From positions 1 to 49,044 of the forward strand of contig JAFDZL010000493.1 in the NCBI GenBank assembly GCA_018266935.1: 49,044 bases of DNA, given 5' to 3'. The DNA is from Bacteroidota bacterium. Its GTDB lineage: Bacteria; Bacteroidota; Bacteroidia; Sphingobacteriales; Sphingobacteriaceae. The notes under the pieces were generated by a model. That model was given only the letters and a program-made list of their open reading frames with translations, had not been told where the DNA came from and did not search any database. Below are positions 1-7,596 of the stretch, piece by piece (positions within the stretch are counted from its first letter, which is position 1; every line of letters begins with the position of its first letter). A program made the translations under genes and the position numbers.

Positions 1-49
1 TAAGAACCCATTTGATAATATCACGGAACTTGTGCTTAACCAGCCAATG

Positions 50-235
50 CTACACCGCCTCCTGGACCTGGCCATGATGGTGAATGACGCGTTCATCTTT
101 TAAAGCAATAATAAAAACCTCCTCGTGACAGGCGAATGCGGACAGGTTATTTACAGGAATGGGAAAGCCAGGGAAAGGCTCCGGTTCAATGGAGGGATGT
201 CTGCGGGAAAAAATAGTTTTCAAAAAGCGGATCAT
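50..235 (-). CDS. Small hypothetical protein (61 aa)
   Basis: A short complete frame with no recognised domain. It begins with a basic, partly hydrophobic stretch (MIRFLKTIFSRR) followed by a proline-rich part and ends with a His-containing tail. It is divergent from the XRE gene at 374. A possible minus-strand promoter (TTTTG, 21-base spacer, TACTTTCG) lies between them at about 256-287. The function is unknown and the frame could be spurious. Confidence 0.4.
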   Translation of the reverse strand: MIRFLKTIFSRRHPSIEPEPFPGFPIPVNNLSAFACHEEVFIIALKDERVIHHHGQVQEAV

Positions 236-266
236 GGTTTAGGTTAATCTGATGCGAAAGTATGTC

Positions 267-333
267 GTACTTTTGTTAAAGTACAAAATCGAGACGTTGT
301 ATTTTACCGAAATTCGGTTGTATTTTACCAAAA
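267..333. promoter_or_regulatory. Operator-like repeats upstream of the XRE gene
   Basis: Two kinds of repeat sit just upstream of the XRE regulator. The first is an inverted repeat, GTACTTT-TGTT-AAAGTAC, at 267-284. The second is a direct repeat, GTTGTATTTTACCnAAA, at 296-312 and 317-333, with one mismatch and a 21-bp period (two helical turns). The last copy ends about 40 bases before the ATG at 374. The arrangement fits autoregulation by the XRE protein, but this is inferred from position and symmetry only. Confidence 0.45.
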
Positions 334-373
334 ATATATAGCGACCAGGCGCCTCAAATAGAAACACTTGCTT

Positions 374-748
374 ATGAATCATATAGGGAATAATATTGCA
401 CGACTGAGAAATTTCCGTCGCATGCCTCAAAAAGAAATGGCTTCGAAGCTCAGTATGAGTCAGCAGGCTTACTCCACGATTGAAAATAAACAAGACGTTG
501 ATGAAGAGTTGCTCGAACGTATAGCTCAGATACTGGAATTCCCTGTTGAAGCAATTCGTGATTTGGATGCTCATTCCGTTTTAAGCATCAATCAACAAGG
601 GGGCAACGCAGGAAGCGTATTCTATCAATACAATCCTAATGAAAAGATACAGGAACTATATGAACGCCTGCTCAAAGAGAAGGACGACATTATAAAAAGT
701 AAAGATGAAGTGATCGAAATGTACCGCAAACAGCAAAAAGCTTCCTGA
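374..748 (+). CDS. XRE-family helix-turn-helix transcriptional regulator
   Basis: A small DNA-binding regulator of 124 aa. Residues 1-60 form a Cro/C1-type helix-turn-helix (IGNNIARLRNFRRMPQKEMA, then SQQAYSTIENK). The C-terminal third is charged and probably coiled coil (IQELYERLLKEKDDIIKSKD), a common dimerisation tail in Bacteroidota XRE proteins. I chose the ATG at 374 over a TTG two codons earlier because ATG is the stronger start and the domain begins there. Its target is probably its own promoter, given the repeats at 267-333. It converges on the PepSY-like gene across a shared hairpin. Confidence 0.8.
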   Translation: MNHIGNNIARLRNFRRMPQKEMASKLSMSQQAYSTIENKQDVDEELLERIAQILEFPVEAIRDLDAHSVLSINQQGGNAGSVFYQYNPNEKIQELYERLLKEKDDIIKSKDEVIEMYRKQQKAS

Positions 749-784
749 TCAAAGATTTACTGAATAGCTTTCAGATAATAAGAT

Positions 785-813
785 AACGCCGACCTGTTTG
801 CAGCGTCGGCGTT
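785..813. terminator. Hairpin between convergent genes
   Basis: A 9-bp perfect stem AACGCCGAC/GTCGGCGTT with an 11-base loop lies between the stops of the XRE gene and the PepSY-like gene. On the minus strand it is followed by ATCTTATTAT, so it is a weak intrinsic terminator that may act in both directions. Confidence 0.6.
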
Positions 814-820
814 GTGCTGG

Positions 821-1249
821 TTAGTCCTGTTTTAAATAATTGCCATTCTTGTCAAAGATCAGGTCTTTGCCTTTAATCTCGGCCTCGTAGGTGGTTACTC
901 CTTTGGCGTCGGTAACAAGGCCTGCTTCCTTGATCTTTATGCCGGGATAATGTTTTTGTACATAGGCTGCTACTCCTGCGGGTAATTGGGCCGGTGATAT
1001 GGCTACCACCTGTTCCACGAACGCACCTGCAGGTGTAAACTGCATCGACATATCCTCACCTGATTTACCGCCCCAGTTAGCTTCATAGTTCCCCTTTTCT
1101 TTTTCCCATGTTACTTTTGTTGCCTTCGGGTATTTCTTCATTAATGCTTCTTTAACAATCGAAGGCACTTGATTGCTTTTAATGTCCTGGGCGTTCAGTG
1201 TACCTGCAATAGCTGTACATAACAGCATATTTAAAATAATCTTTTTCAT
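821..1249 (-). CDS. PepSY-like (beta-lactamase-inhibitor-like fold) secreted protein
   Basis: A 142-aa exported protein. Residues 1-20 are a signal peptide (MKKIILNMLLCTAIAGTLNA, cleavage before QD). The rest resembles two repeats of the PepSY-like domain common in Bacteroidota: 'VPSIVKEALMKKYPKATKVTW' near residue 28 and 'PAGVAAYVQKHYPGIKIKEA' near residue 90, each followed by a beta strand with a Y-E-A motif (NYEANW, TYEAEI). Such proteins are periplasmic or outer-membrane associated and their biochemical role is not established. The gene stands alone. Confidence 0.75.
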   Translation of the reverse strand: MKKIILNMLLCTAIAGTLNAQDIKSNQVPSIVKEALMKKYPKATKVTWEKEKGNYEANWGGKSGEDMSMQFTPAGAFVEQVVAISPAQLPAGVAAYVQKHYPGIKIKEAGLVTDAKGVTTYEAEIKGKDLIFDKNGNYLKQD

Positions 1250-1516
1250 AACTACAAGTTTTAATACTCAATGATACATGCCCATCCTGAATTTTTCCTG
1301 AAGCTACCAGAAGGGGGGAATTTCTTACTGTTTTTTTGGGGGTGATATTGGATGTTCTTTTGTTACTCCTACGCTGTTTAACTAAAGTGTTCTCCAGCAA
1401 GAACAATTTATTTTTCGCTGATTGGTGTACTGACTATGGTGCCTCGCTATAAAACAGGATGATGGCCTTTCAAGGCGGCGACCCTGTGGCTAATTTAAGA
1501 TATGCTTCCATTCCAA

Positions 1517-2269
1517 TTAGAATACAAGGTTATCCCGATACAGTGTTGGAATCCTATCAGATTGCCAGTATTCTTTCGTGTCCACATCCATAATGGTCAG
1601 TCGGCCTGACGCCCCAGCCCCGGTATCTATATTCCAGATGTTACATGCGTTGAGTGGGTGATGTACACCTAATTGCGCGGTAGCCGTATGTCCAATGTAA
1701 ATTTCACTAAAGCTGGTCTCCACAGCTAAACTGCCGCCCTCGTTATGGCACGAAATAGCTGTTGTCCACAGGTCACGGTCCAAATAATAAGCTGATGTAG
1801 CCTGGCCATGGAAAGGCTTGTCGCGTTTAAAGCCGCCGTGTACGAAACACCGGTTCTGACCGTCGATATAATAAGGCCATTGACCTTCAAAGAATGCTTT
1901 ATGGGTATCCGGTATATCTGAAGATGCCAATGCCGTTTTGTAACCGCTGCCTTTTTTAAAAAAGCGGCCGTTCTTTCCCGCGTGGTTCAAATAGGAGGTC
2001 AGCGTACCTTTCCCGCCAAAATTCCAGAAATACGGATGCAGGTCGACTTGGATAAATTCATGGAACCAATCATCATGGTTGCCCCTGATGGCTACCAGGT
2101 GTTTTATTTTCAATAGTTCTTCCACGCACTCATACACCTGTGCATAACCATCCGCAATATCACCCAGTTGGATCAATAAATCATGTTGATCATCAAACTG
2201 CGAGCGCTCCAGGCATTGCATCATTGCGCTGTAAGCACCATGTACATCACCCATTACCAAAGTTCTCAT
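1517..2269 (-). CDS. Metallophosphoesterase (PPP-type serine/threonine phosphatase family)
   Basis: A calcineurin-like phosphoesterase of about 250 aa, expected to hydrolyse phosphoesters with two metal ions in the cytoplasm. The metal-binding motifs are present in order: GDVHG at about residue 6, GDIADG near 38, GNHDD near 64, a histidine in FVHGG near 143 and GHTAT near 193. This set is typical of bacterial PPP-like phosphatases such as the PrpE/ApaH group. I took the start MRTLVMGDVHG at 2269; an in-frame ATG three codons earlier (2278) is equally possible. The physiological substrate cannot be read from sequence. Confidence 0.85.
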   Translation of the reverse strand: MRTLVMGDVHGAYSAMMQCLERSQFDDQHDLLIQLGDIADGYAQVYECVEELLKIKHLVAIRGNHDDWFHEFIQVDLHPYFWNFGGKGTLTSYLNHAGKNGRFFKKGSGYKTALASSDIPDTHKAFFEGQWPYYIDGQNRCFVHGGFKRDKPFHGQATSAYYLDRDLWTTAISCHNEGGSLAVETSFSEIYIGHTATAQLGVHHPLNACNIWNIDTGAGASGRLTIMDVDTKEYWQSDRIPTLYRDNLVF

Positions 2270-2278
2270 GCCACCCAT

Positions 2279-2866
2279 TCTACTTTCAATTTAACCATTA
2301 CCATCCGGTTCCCAAAATTTTGAGCGGCTAAAATAGCAAGGCCGCGACATTTCTACCAATAGCTAATATGCCATTCCACCACTATCCGGCTTTGGCCCGG
2401 GTAACCGCCTGGCGTTATTAACCAAAGCAGTTTTGAGTGCAGTGTAAATGATTCAGGGATGCTCCTTGTCCTGTAATGAAGCCTTTATTTCCTTTGGCCG
2501 TTTCCTTTCAGGCCGCGCTTTTCGCTGCAATCTTCACCGAAGGATTTCCGCTGCAATCGCTAACGGTAGGGTTTCGGGCGACACCAGCTTATTTTTTTCA
2601 ATCGAAACGGACAAAAAGGGCAGCGAAGTTTGTGTCCGTACGGTCTGACTTCCTTTAAGACCGGCCAAAAGACTACGGCATAACTCGTTCGCTCGTTCCT
2701 CGCTCCCTCGGCCTTTGGCACTTATTCCGTTTCCTTTTGGCGCTTCGGCGGACACACTTCCTGTGCTTTCTTTTTTTCCGTTTTTTCTTTTGAAAAAAGC
2801 TTTTCGGGGCAGCGGGCGAGAGAAAAGAGCCAACAAAACAGTATTCATTTTTTAATCGCAATCGTT
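2279..2866. other. 588-bp gene-free region at the left edge of the mobile island
   Basis: No convincing gene is visible. The short frames here are low in complexity and biased (Arg/Lys/Pro/Ser). The stretch contains a degenerate direct repeat built on CGCTGCAATC (2523-2532 and 2549-2558, 26-bp period). A long pyrimidine-rich run is at 2755-2800. It separates a chromosomal phosphatase from the ssb/PRTRC genes, so the left junction of the island may lie here. No integrase, tRNA or clear att repeat is visible. Confidence 0.4.
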
Positions 2867-3268
2867 ATGCAACAATTCACAGGAAGACTGACAGCAGACG
2901 CAGTCGTAAAGACACTGGACAGCGGAAAGGAAGTGGTGAGCTTCAGTATCGCAGAAAACCAGACGTACAAACGCAAGGGCGACAACGACCCGCAGCAATT
3001 CACCACCTATTTTAATTGCTCCTACTGGACCAGCACGGGCATTGCCCAGGTGCTGCGCAAGGGGGCGGTCGTGCAAATCAACGGGCGGGTCAGCGCACGG
3101 GCTTATATGACCAACACGGGGGACGCAACTGCATCGCTCAACCTCCACGCCAACCGCATAGAGGTACTTTCCTACGCACAGGAAAAGGCAGGCACATCCA
3201 AACCGAAGGCAAAACCCGAAGGCGCAGGTAAGAAAAACAACAACGAAGCCGATGACCTGCCTTTCTAA
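2867..3268 (+). CDS. ssb: Single-stranded DNA-binding protein, mobile-element type
   Basis: A 133-aa SSB. Residues 1-105 form an OB fold (MQQFTGRLTADAVVK... VVSFSIAEN... FNCSYW... GAVVQINGRVSARAY). A flexible Lys/Pro/Gly linker follows, and the protein ends with the acidic tip EADDLPF, the partner-docking tail of bacterial SSBs. It coats single-stranded DNA during replication, repair or conjugal transfer. As the first gene of the ssb-DUF932-PRTRC run it is probably the mobile element's own copy rather than the housekeeping gene. Confidence 0.9.
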   Translation: MQQFTGRLTADAVVKTLDSGKEVVSFSIAENQTYKRKGDNDPQQFTTYFNCSYWTSTGIAQVLRKGAVVQINGRVSARAYMTNTGDATASLNLHANRIEVLSYAQEKAGTSKPKAKPEGAGKKNNNEADDLPF

Positions 3269-3308
3269 ATCCACTCATTCCTATTTCATTCATTAAACAG
3301 TAAAAGCT

Positions 3309-4346
3309 ATGGCACACGAATTAAATTTCAACGAACAGACGGGCAGGTATTCTTTTTATTCACTCCGGGAAAAAGCATGGCATGAACTCGGTCAGGTATC
3401 GGACAAAGAACTGAACAGCCGTCAGGTACTCGAACAGGCACAACTGGCCTACAACGTCATCAAAGCACCGCATATCTACCGCCTGAACTCCGGCACGGAA
3501 ATCGTATCGGGCAGTTCCTTTTTTACCTACCGTGAGGACACCGAACAGATTTTAGGGGACGGCCTCAGCGACGAATACCATGTAGTACAAAACGTTGACG
3601 CATTTTCTTTCTTTGACGGGATCGTTCAGGGTGAGGGCATCATCTACGAAACGGCTGGCGCATTAGGTAACGGTGAGCGCGTTTTCATCACGGCCAAACT
3701 GCCGAACTATATTAAAGTGGGCAGCGATGACCTTATCGAACAATACCTGTTCCTGTCCACCTCCCATGATGGCAGCGAAAGTATCACGCTGGCGTTTACG
3801 CCCGTGCGCATTGTCTGCAACAACACGCTCAACGCAGCCATGCGCAATTGCTCCAACGTATTGAAGATACGGCACTCGGCAGGGGCGGAGCAGAAACTCA
3901 AGGAAGCGCACAAGTTCATGGGCATGGTCAATACGCTGTCCCCGTTAATGGAACAGGCGTTCAACCAGTGGGCGAAAATACGCATTACCGACAAGGAGGT
4001 GCAGCAACTGATACAGATCGCCTTAGCCCCCAACCGCGAAACACTCGACAACCTGCGCAACGACCGCATGGACGACAACTCCGCAGTGTACAAAAATCAG
4101 GTGTACAGCGCCTTTGGCTATGCGATGATGTCGGACACCCAGCAACTCAAGACCACGAAGGGCACTTTGTTTGGCGCCTATAACGGCATCACGGGCTACT
4201 TTCAGAATGTGCGCAACTACAAGGATGCAGACGAAAAGCTGACGTCTATCCTGTATGGTGGCACGGCACAGAAAAAGGCACAATCCGCTTTTGACTTGTG
4301 TACGGCTTTCGCCAAGCAGGGAAGCGTCGCGCTGTTACTCAACTAA
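3309..4346 (+). CDS. DUF932 domain protein (phage/plasmid-like)
   Basis: A 345-aa member of the DUF932 family found on plasmids, phages and integrative elements. Recognisable parts are the N-terminal 'AHELNFNEQTGRYSFYSLREKAWHELG', the central 'ILGDGLSDEYHVVQN' and 'GERVFITAKLP', the core 'ITLAFTPVRIVCNNTLNAA' and the C-terminal 'FGAYNGITGYFQNVRNY'. No enzymatic function is established for the family. It lies 40 bp after ssb and heads the cassette that leads into PRTRC. Its high-GC codon use matches the PRTRC genes but not the A/T-rich defence genes downstream. Confidence 0.85.
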   Translation: MAHELNFNEQTGRYSFYSLREKAWHELGQVSDKELNSRQVLEQAQLAYNVIKAPHIYRLNSGTEIVSGSSFFTYREDTEQILGDGLSDEYHVVQNVDAFSFFDGIVQGEGIIYETAGALGNGERVFITAKLPNYIKVGSDDLIEQYLFLSTSHDGSESITLAFTPVRIVCNNTLNAAMRNCSNVLKIRHSAGAEQKLKEAHKFMGMVNTLSPLMEQAFNQWAKIRITDKEVQQLIQIALAPNRETLDNLRNDRMDDNSAVYKNQVYSAFGYAMMSDTQQLKTTKGTLFGAYNGITGYFQNVRNYKDADEKLTSILYGGTAQKKAQSAFDLCTAFAKQGSVALLLN

Positions 4347-4403
4347 TCTCCTGCGGGACGGCCACCCCGCCGTCCCACTATTTAACCTTCAAAACAATCG
4401 AGC

Positions 4404-4781
4404 ATGAAACCGATAGATGATTTAAACAATGTGGCAAAGGCAAAGCTGCTGCATGAACTGTTCCCGCAGGAGATACCCGCCTTTATCCAATTTGTCGAAA
4501 ATATGTGCCTGACCATTCAGGAAGAAGCAGACCGCCAAAGGACACAATGGAACAATGGTTTGTTCACTTTCGACTTTTGGCTGTCGCTGGTTGCAGAGGC
4601 GCAGCGAAAAATACAACGCTATCAGGCTAAATTGCCACATAACGCCAGTCTGTTCGCCGACCAGCTTTTTGACGGCTACCTGTCAGTGTTCCTCATCCAT
4701 TGCCTGACGCTCTACACCACGGTGCAACAACATCCGAACAGGCAGTTTGTCCTCGCCGTGGAATTACTGTTTACCTGTTAA
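4404..4781 (+). CDS. Hypothetical protein of the DUF932/PRTRC cassette (125 aa)
   Basis: I do not recognise a family. The protein looks wholly alpha-helical, with hydrophobic and aromatic residues spread through it (LLHELFPQEIPAFIQFVENM, TFDFWLSLVAEAQRKIQRY) and no signal peptide or membrane segment. It lies in the same direction as its neighbours and its stop is 10 bases before the ATG of the next small gene. Co-location suggests a role in maintenance or transfer of the element, which is inference only. Confidence 0.65.
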   Translation: MKPIDDLNNVAKAKLLHELFPQEIPAFIQFVENMCLTIQEEADRQRTQWNNGLFTFDFWLSLVAEAQRKIQRYQAKLPHNASLFADQLFDGYLSVFLIHCLTLYTTVQQHPNRQFVLAVELLFTC

Positions 4782-4791
4782 TCGGCAACGC

Positions 4792-4986
4792 ATGAACATC
4801 ACAGACCGCAACGGCTTGGTAATCATAGTCACCGACCTGCCCCAAGCCATCGAACAGGCAGCACTATTCAAAGACCTGGAACACGTAAACGCCACACCGG
4901 AACAGCAGCAGGCGGACGCAGAACGAAAAGCCTACTGGAGCGATATTCACCAACAACTATTACAACTTAAAAAGCAACAACCATGA
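4792..4986 (+). CDS. Small hypothetical protein (64 aa)
   Basis: The start is taken at MNITDRNGLVIIVTDLPQAI (4792). The open frame extends upstream to 4747, but that part overlaps the previous gene and is not protein-like. The product has one predicted beta strand and a charged helical tail (TPEQQQADAERKAYWSDIHQ). Its stop overlaps the ATG of the PRTRC-E gene at 4983, so the two are probably translationally coupled. No domain is recognised. Confidence 0.6.
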   Translation: MNITDRNGLVIIVTDLPQAIEQAALFKDLEHVNATPEQQQADAERKAYWSDIHQQLLQLKKQQP

Positions 4987-5516
4987 CGACGAATTTTTTT
5001 CAATCCATTGCCGACCTGCGGGTAGCAGGCGACTGGAAAATTACCATAGCCAACGAGGAGGCAGGACGCCTGATCGTGTCCGTGCATTTTTACAATGAAC
5101 AGGTAGGCGACGAAGCCCGCAAACTCATCCCGCCATTGCTGCTGAAGGGAACGCCCGCAGAAATCGACGCGGGGTTCTTTGAAGCCATTGCAGCGCCCGT
5201 GCAGGAAACCGCCCAACTGCTGGTGAACATGGAACAGTACCGCCAACAGCAGGAGCAGGCGCGCAAGCAATCGCAGATGGAAAAGGACAAGGCGGAAAAA
5301 GCGGAGAAGGAACGCAAGGAGCGACAGAAGCGCGTCGATGAAGCCCTGAAAAAGGTGGACGAACTGGAAGCCGAGGGCAAGTACCGGGACGCATGGCTGA
5401 AAGTACCCGACCCTGCCGACCATCCCGAACAGGCGGAAGCATTAGCGAAAAGAAAAACGGAACTGGCGAAGCAATTTGCGCCCGACCTCTTTCATGTTGA
5501 ACCCACAAACGAATAA
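4983..5516 (+). CDS. PRTRC system protein E
   Basis: A 177-aa protein matching PRTRC-E (ParB-related, ThiF-related cassette). The N-terminal 80 residues are globular (NFFQSIADLRVAGDWKITIA ... LIPPLLLKGTPAEIDAGFF). From about residue 85 to 130 there is a long charged coiled coil (QQQEQARKQSQMEKDKAEKAE). The C-terminal part contains 'YRDAWLKVPDPADHPEQ'. Its biochemical role is unknown. The order E-C-(F)-B-ThiF that follows is the hallmark of the cassette. Confidence 0.8.
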   Translation: MTTNFFQSIADLRVAGDWKITIANEEAGRLIVSVHFYNEQVGDEARKLIPPLLLKGTPAEIDAGFFEAIAAPVQETAQLLVNMEQYRQQQEQARKQSQMEKDKAEKAEKERKERQKRVDEALKKVDELEAEGKYRDAWLKVPDPADHPEQAEALAKRKTELAKQFAPDLFHVEPTNE

Positions 5517-5519
5517 GCT

Positions 5520-5738
5520 ATGTTAGTAACAAGCAGACTACAACGGGTGTTCCTGTTTGAAGACAGGCAGGAAACCATCAGGCTGGCAGACCCATCCTCG
5601 ACTTTTACGCCTGAAGCGGTGCAGAACTTCTATGCACAGACGTACCCGGTCCTGACAACCGCGAAAATAGAAGGCCCCGACATCCGCAACGATGAAATCC
5701 AGTACCGGTTTATCTCGACCATAGGAACGAAAGGCTAA
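5520..5738 (+). CDS. PRTRC system protein C (ubiquitin-like beta-grasp protein)
   Basis: A 72-aa protein matching PRTRC-C, which family work places in the prokaryotic ubiquitin-like (Prok_Ub) group. The visible pattern fits a small beta-grasp fold: LQRVFLFEDRQ, RLADPSSTFTPEAVQNFYAQ (strand then helix), then TTAKIEGPDI and YRFISTIGTKG. It ends in a C-terminal glycine, as expected of a conjugated or adenylated modifier. It lies 3 bases after PRTRC-E and two genes before the E2-like B and the E1-like ThiF. Modification activity is inferred, not shown. Confidence 0.8.
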   Translation: MLVTSRLQRVFLFEDRQETIRLADPSSTFTPEAVQNFYAQTYPVLTTAKIEGPDIRNDEIQYRFISTIGTKG

Positions 5739-5741
5739 ATC

Positions 5742-5918
5742 ATGGAAACGCATAAGGAACAGGGCAGCATCGTACTGCCACAAAACGAACGGCAATGGCT
5801 ACTGTATCAGCAACTCGCACAATGGGCAGAACAACTGGACGAACTGCCCGACGCACAGGAAATCAAAAAGGACAAAAAAAGGTCAGCCCCACCCGACTTG
5901 CTGCCAATGGTTTTCTAA
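5742..5918 (+). CDS. Small hypothetical protein between PRTRC C and the F-position gene (58 aa)
   Basis: An intact frame starts three bases after the PRTRC-C stop (METHKEQGSIVLPQNERQWL) and ends DLLPMVF. It is Gln/Glu/Leu-rich and probably helical, then has a Lys-rich linker and a proline-rich end. It overlaps the open frame of the next gene by up to 124 bases. In the overlap this frame looks like normal protein while the other reads as Arg/Thr-rich low complexity. I therefore think this one is translated there and the downstream gene starts later. No family is recognised. Confidence 0.55.
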   Translation: METHKEQGSIVLPQNERQWLLYQQLAQWAEQLDELPDAQEIKKDKKRSAPPDLLPMVF

Positions 5919-6886
5919 GGCAGCAGTTCCTGCCGTTGTTCCGCCGGGGAACGGATGTTCCCGACCAACAGCAGGCAGAGGAAGGGTTCTTTCAGTCGCT
6001 GGCGCGTATGCCGGACATTGAACAGGCATCCGCAACGGTGTACCGGGACAAACCCTACCCGTATAATATCCTGCTCAGCTACTGGCACCTCAAACGGCAT
6101 TGCCTGCCACAGCCCGACACAACAGTGTCTATCTTGTCGCAGGACAATGGTACGGTGATGCTGGCAACGCAGAAAATCTACGATACGGGAACGTCCTTTT
6201 ATTTTATCCCTGTCTTACCGCTACACAGGCTGTTATCCGACAGGAAGCGCCGACCTGCTGCCGAACTATTGCTGTCGGTGTTCAGCTACCTCTACCATAT
6301 CGCGGGTGTTCCCTACTACCGCGACAGCCGCTCGGCGATCAGCTATTACTATGAGATGATTGCCGAATGGATATGGGACGACCCCGGCAGTTGTGATGAG
6401 GACGAACAGCGCAGCAGCTTTTCGGAACTGAACAAGGCAGCGCATTGGGGCGATGTCATCTTCCGTAAACTGTTCAGCCGGGTGCAGTTGGAGCAGTTCG
6501 CCACCCGGCTGAACGCTTTGCAGCCCCGTGATGAATGGGAGCGGGATTGCCTTTCGGTCGCTCGTGCCTTTCATGAACTATGGCAGGCATACCCGCAGGC
6601 ATCCCTGTTCCGCAACATGAGCGCAGGCGCGGTAGCCGATGACGACGAGAACGGCTGCATCCATGCAGAGCAGTATATCTCCTTTGTCGCCGACACCGAA
6701 GGCTGGCTCTACGAACAGGTCTCGGAAATGCTCAACTCGGAGTTCAACGAGTGCCTGACGATGGAGCAACCCACCATCCTCGACCTACACGACGGCAGGC
6801 CGAAGGAAGCACACGCACTGGATTTTGAGGAACGGATATTCCCGCTGATAGAAGATGTATGCACCATTTTAAACAACTTACCATGA
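5795..6886 (+). CDS. Hypothetical protein in the PRTRC F position
   Basis: A protein of up to 363 aa lying between PRTRC C and B, the place usually held by PRTRC-F. I cannot confirm that family by motif. The convincing part starts around NGFLRQQFLPLFRRG (about 5906) and runs to the C-terminal 'ALDFEERIFPLIEDVCTILN'. It is rich in aromatic residues and helices and has no signal peptide or membrane segment. The first 37 residues of the open frame overlap the 58-aa gene and look untranslated. The real start may be a non-ATG codon near 5936 or MPDIEQ at 6009. The stop overlaps the ATG of PRTRC-B by four bases. Confidence 0.6.
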   Translation: MATVSATRTMGRTTGRTARRTGNQKGQKKVSPTRLAANGFLRQQFLPLFRRGTDVPDQQQAEEGFFQSLARMPDIEQASATVYRDKPYPYNILLSYWHLKRHCLPQPDTTVSILSQDNGTVMLATQKIYDTGTSFYFIPVLPLHRLLSDRKRRPAAELLLSVFSYLYHIAGVPYYRDSRSAISYYYEMIAEWIWDDPGSCDEDEQRSSFSELNKAAHWGDVIFRKLFSRVQLEQFATRLNALQPRDEWERDCLSVARAFHELWQAYPQASLFRNMSAGAVADDDENGCIHAEQYISFVADTEGWLYEQVSEMLNSEFNECLTMEQPTILDLHDGRPKEAHALDFEERIFPLIEDVCTILNNLP

Positions 6887-7596
6887 CAGACATTACCGCA
6901 TCATTTGGAACACTATACCATCCCGTCAAAGCCATTATGGTGTACCGGGAGCAGGGCAACCAACAGGGCATCTATATCGAAAGCTATGACATGGGCGCGG
7001 ACGGCTGCCCATGCAACGCCCACCCGCTGACCGTCCGCGAAAGCCAGTCGCTGGCAAAGGCGCTGATGACCGGCACCGAGAGCGAGCAACGTTTCTTGCA
7101 GCCATCGGGGTTGTTGCCCCATAACCTGCTGCACATCCGTTACGGCAAAAATGGCTACGCCATCTGGCATACGCCCCCGCAACGGGTGAAGCTGCTGTTT
7201 AAAGACGGGCTGACCATCCCGACAGGAGAGGCTTCCGTCCCTGCCCTGCTATGGCGGGCAGGCAGGGGGCAGCTTGCCCTCTATGCGCTCCGGGATGAAC
7301 CGCTCCAGTTGGACACGCCCCTGTACTTCGCGCCCTTCTTCAACATCTATGCAGATGGGCGGGTGTGCATGGGTTCGGTACAGGTGGACATCAGCGCCGA
7401 TTGTACGCTCGAACATTTTATCAGCCAATGGCAGGACTACTTTTTCGGCAGCTACTTCTCCCACCTCATCGGGCAACGCTCCCCGGTTAAGGGCAATATC
7501 GTCCAGCTATGGAAAGGTCTGGTAGGCAAACGGAAAGCGTTTCCGAACAACGTATTGGTAAAGAATGGTCACACAATTAAAAACCTTTTGCAATGA
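6883..7596 (+). CDS. PRTRC system protein B (E2-like family)
   Basis: A 237-aa protein matching PRTRC-B, assigned by family work to the prokaryotic E2-like (Prok-E2_D) group. It has the N-terminal core 'LYHPVKAIMVYRE' and the block 'TPLYFAPFFNIYADGRVCMG', where Cys162 sits in an E2-like Y-x-D-G-x-x-C context. I took the ATG at 6883, which overlaps the previous stop (ATGA-type coupling), rather than the upstream ATG at 6859. The stop overlaps the ThiF start (ATGAATACC), so B and ThiF are made together. It probably receives or binds the C protein, by inference. Confidence 0.8.
   Translation: MTDITASFGTLYHPVKAIMVYREQGNQQGIYIESYDMGADGCPCNAHPLTVRESQSLAKALMTGTESEQRFLQPSGLLPHNLLHIRYGKNGYAIWHTPPQRVKLLFKDGLTIPTGEASVPALLWRAGRGQLALYALRDEPLQLDTPLYFAPFFNIYADGRVCMGSVQVDISADCTLEHFISQWQDYFFGSYFSHLIGQRSPVKGNIVQLWKGLVGKRKAFPNNVLVKNGHTIKNLLQ

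Noticed and set aside
2448-2861. Several overlapping open frames before ssb on both strands
   Set aside because: They are low-complexity, Arg/Lys/Ser/Pro-biased, and lack domains; the three frames cover the same bases, so they are likely chance frames in a compositionally skewed spacer.
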